NCBI GenBank assembly: GCA_041736255.1 | Contig: JBGSTZ010000063.1 | Location: 1 to 8,009, forward strand | DNA from: AVCC01 sp041736255 | GTDB lineage: Bacteria; Pseudomonadota; Gammaproteobacteria; Burkholderiales; Burkholderiaceae_D | Direction: 5' to 3' | DNA length: 8,009 nucleotides | Shown: piece after piece, positions 6,112-8,009 of the stretch | How the letters are laid out: each line of letters starts with the position of its first letter | Position numbering within the stretch: position 1 is the first letter of the stretch | Position numbers and translations under genes: made by a program | The notes under the pieces: model-generated | What the model saw: the letters and a program-made list of their open reading frames with translations, nothing else | Databases searched by the model: none | What the model was told of the DNA's origin: nothing

Positions 6112-6256
6112 AGGTTTTTTACATGTTAACCAGCAGGGGACGCGATAGGCGACTTAAACTGGGTTAGGTTTATCAAAGCTGCATAGAATGAGAATTTAAT
6201 TCATGTGCAGCAGCAACGGCACTACAAAATTACAAAAATCTGGTGCTAATCAGATG
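6112..6256 (-). promoter_or_regulatory. rpsA leader region without a Shine-Dalgarno sequence
   Basis: This 145-base gap between cmk and rpsA should carry the rpsA promoter and the translation start region. Only an A-rich AAAAAACCT precedes the ATG. In E. coli the rpsA start region also lacks a strong SD and is the target of S1 autoregulation, so a similar control is plausible here. I could not single out a convincing sigma-70 promoter. Confidence 0.35.
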
Positions 6257-6925
6257 TTAAACATGTGTTTGCGCATACCAGCGCAGCACTTGCGACACCG
6301 CCTGATCCGCGTTCATGTTGGAAGCATCAAGCATATACGCATCTTCGGCAGGTTTTAACGGAGCAGTGGTGCGCTGTACATCCCGCGCATCGCGTTCAGC
6401 CAAATCCCGCGAGAGATCGATAATACTAGCAGAAAAACCTTTGTCAATCAATTGCTTATACCGTCTTTGTGCGCGCACCTCAACGCTGGCGGTCAGAAAT
6501 ACTTTTAATGATGCATCCGGGAAAATGACGGTGCCCATGTCACGCCCATCCCCAACCAATCCGGGAGCCTGCCGAAATCCCAGTTGCAGGCCGATCAGCG
6601 CCTGCCGTACTGCAGGCAGGGCGGCAATTTTTGACGCGGCATTGCCGACCTCCTCGGCCCGGATTGCATCAGTAACATCCACACTCGACAGCAACATGCG
6701 CTCGCCGCTGAAGCTGCACGGCAGCACTGCTGCCAGCGCGGCCATGCGATTCTGATCCGACAGCGGCGTGTTGCTACGCATCGCAGACAATGCGGTGAGC
6801 CGGTACAACGCGCCCGAATCCAGATAATGCCAGCCGAGTTGTTGCGCGACACGCTGCGCAACAGTGCCTTTGCCGGAGGCGGTGGGGCCGTCGATGGCGA
6901 TCACGGGAATACGGGGCTGACTCAT
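6257..6925 (-). CDS. cmk: Cytidylate kinase
   Basis: 222 residues (E. coli Cmk is 227). It transfers phosphate from ATP to CMP or dCMP in the cytoplasm, recycling pyrimidine nucleotides from RNA and lipid turnover. The P-loop GPTASGKGT is at residues 13-21, the substrate block YLDSGALYR at 34-42, the NMP-binding GDGRDMGTVIFPDA at 125-138 (Arg128 and Asp129 contact CMP in the family), and the lid with RRYKQL then ERDARDVQR at 154-185. PAEDAYMLDAS (192-202) closes the fold. The start has a good ribosome binding site, AGGA at 6932-6935, six bases upstream. cmk sits between aroA and rpsA, an order widely kept in proteobacteria. The gap before it is AT-rich and may contain a promoter, and the one behind it leads to rpsA. 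Confidence 0.97.
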   Translation of the reverse strand: MSQPRIPVIAIDGPTASGKGTVAQRVAQQLGWHYLDSGALYRLTALSAMRSNTPLSDQNRMAALAAVLPCSFSGERMLLSSVDVTDAIRAEEVGNAASKIAALPAVRQALIGLQLGFRQAPGLVGDGRDMGTVIFPDASLKVFLTASVEVRAQRRYKQLIDKGFSASIIDLSRDLAERDARDVQRTTAPLKPAEDAYMLDASNMNADQAVSQVLRWYAQTHV

Positions 6926-6983
6926 TGCGATTCCTGATATTTGTGGAGTATATGTAAAAATGGTGCTATTACCGCTTATAAAA

Positions 6984-7012
6984 ATTACATTGTTAAAAAT
7001 ACTGGCTATTAA
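6984..7012 (-). promoter_or_regulatory. Candidate sigma-70 promoter for cmk/rpsA
   Basis: In the strongly AT-rich gap behind aroA, minus-strand TTAATA (7007-7012) and TGTAAT (6984-6989) are spaced by 17 bases and match -35 and -10 consensus at four and five of six positions. Transcription would start near 6977, about 50 bases before cmk. AT-rich DNA gives such matches by chance, so this is tentative. Confidence 0.35.
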
Positions 7013-7040
7013 CTATATATATCTGAGAAAAACTGCCGCG

Positions 7041-8009
7041 TCAAAACAAGTCATTACGCGCAATACCGGCAAAGGTTTCAAAATAATCGGGAAAGGTTTT
7101 GGCCACGCATTTAGGGTTGTTGATGCGCATCGCGGCGCCATTACGAGCAGCGCCACCCAGCGTCGCCAGCGAAAAACACATCGCCATCCGATGATCGTCG
7201 TAGGTATCAATGGTGGCAGCACGAATCTGCGCCGGCGGCGTTACCCGCAAATAATCCGCGCCCTCTTCCACCAGCGCGCCAACCTTGCGCAACTCGGTCG
7301 CCATCGCCGCGATGCGGTCGGTTTCCTTTACGCGCCAGCTGCCGATATTACGCAGCATGCTAGGCCCGTCGGCGTACAGCGCCGCGACTGCGATGGTCAT
7401 CGCGGCGTCTGGTATGTGGTTGAAATCTGCATCAATCGCCTTTAATACGCCATTCGACTGCGCTTCGATCCAGTTCTCGCCCATGGTGATAGTCGCGCCC
7501 ATTTGTTGCAGCGCTTCGACGAAGCGCACGTCGCCCTGGATGCTGGCGCTGCCGACGCCTTCGACCCGTACCGGGCCGCCGGCAATCGCGCCCGCCGCCA
7601 GAAAATACGAGGCTGACGAGGCATCGCCTTCGACCTGAATCACGCCCGGACTTTGGTAATGTTGCCCGGGGGCGATCACAAACGATTGCCAGCCGTCGCG
7701 CTCGACAGTCACGCCAAAGCGGCGCATCAGGTTCAAAGTGATTTCGATATACGGCCGGGAAATCAGTTCGCCGATGACGTCGATAGTGAGTGCATGCTCA
7801 CGCGCGATGAACGGCGACGCCATCAGTAATGCAGTCAGGAACTGGCTCGAAACATTGCCGCGTACGCGCATGTGCCCGGCAACGATATGGCCGCGCTGGA
7901 TGTGCAGCGGCGGGAAGCCGGCCACGCCGGTGTAGGCGATTTGCGCGCCAATCGCATTCAAGGCATCGACCAGATCGCCGATCGGGCGCTCGTGCATGCG
8001 CGCCACGCC
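7041..8009 (-). CDS. aroA: 3-phosphoshikimate 1-carboxyvinyltransferase (EPSP synthase), C-terminal part
   Basis: 322 residues to the right edge; the frame stays open at 8009, so about the first quarter of the gene is outside. It joins phosphoenolpyruvate to shikimate 3-phosphate, the sixth step of the shikimate pathway to aromatic amino acids. The visible part starts with GVARMHERPIGDLVDAL, equivalent to E. coli from about residue 122. It then shows the substrate-binding GNVSSQFLTALLM, the EGDASSASYFLAAGAI block, HIPDAAMTIA with the catalytic Asp, SWRVKETDRIAAMATELRK with Lys and Glu of the PEP site, YDDHRMAMCFSL, and CVAKTFPDYF with the C-terminal active-site Lys. All key residues seen are present. 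It is in the usual place before cmk, 115 bases away, and no clear terminator separates them. Confidence 0.97.
   Translation of the reverse strand, partial: GVARMHERPIGDLVDALNAIGAQIAYTGVAGFPPLHIQRGHIVAGHMRVRGNVSSQFLTALLMASPFIAREHALTIDVIGELISRPYIEITLNLMRRFGVTVERDGWQSFVIAPGQHYQSPGVIQVEGDASSASYFLAAGAIAGGPVRVEGVGSASIQGDVRFVEALQQMGATITMGENWIEAQSNGVLKAIDADFNHIPDAAMTIAVAALYADGPSMLRNIGSWRVKETDRIAAMATELRKVGALVEEGADYLRVTPPAQIRAATIDTYDDHRMAMCFSLATLGGAARNGAAMRINNPKCVAKTFPDYFETFAGIARNDLF

Noticed and set aside
6234..6255. ATCTG/CAGAT hairpin followed by U behind cmk
   Set aside because: A five-base AT-containing stem with an eight-base loop and few U is too weak to call a terminator.
1..8009. CRISPR array, tRNA, rRNA or DNA insertion sequence
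   Set aside because: No regularly spaced repeats, cloverleaf genes, rRNA blocks, transposase signatures or terminal inverted repeats were seen; the only mobile element is the group II intron.

Overview
The window reads as a housekeeping stretch of a betaproteobacterial chromosome, most likely Burkholderiales and perhaps an Oxalobacteraceae-like lineage. The family-level guess is an inference from protein style and gene order, not a search. Supporting points are the order aroA-cmk-rpsA-ihfB-lapA-lapB-rfaE1-comEA, the kinase-only heptose gene (rfaE1 without the nucleotidyltransferase half found in E. coli HldE), and the short secreted ComEA. Every convincing gene lies on the minus strand, so transcription runs from high to low coordinates.

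Layout in transcription order: the C-terminal three quarters of aroA (shikimate pathway) enters from the right edge. It is followed by cmk (CMP kinase), rpsA (ribosomal protein S1) and ihfB (IHF beta subunit). A strong intrinsic terminator follows ihfB. Then come lapA and lapB (LPS assembly and LpxC control), rfaE1 (ADP-heptose synthesis for LPS core) and comEA (periplasmic DNA-binding protein), with a second strong terminator after comEA. lapA, lapB and rfaE1 form a functional cluster for lipopolysaccharide. The rpsA-ihfB pair is the conserved translation and nucleoid couple.

The left 700 bases are not a protein gene region on the plus strand. They are the 5' part of a class IIC-like group II intron on the minus strand. 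Its 5' end sits three bases after the U-tract of the comEA terminator, the target preference known for IIC introns. The ribozyme domains I to III occupy about 319-700, and the start of the reverse transcriptase/maturase runs off the left edge.

I see no new multi-gene system. The points most worth a second look are the intron at the terminator, the disturbed reading frame at the start of its maturase, the hairpin-rich leaders of lapA and lapB (with a possible tiny ORF overlapping the lapB start), a tandem ten-codon duplication at the N-terminus of S1, and a palindrome in front of comEA.
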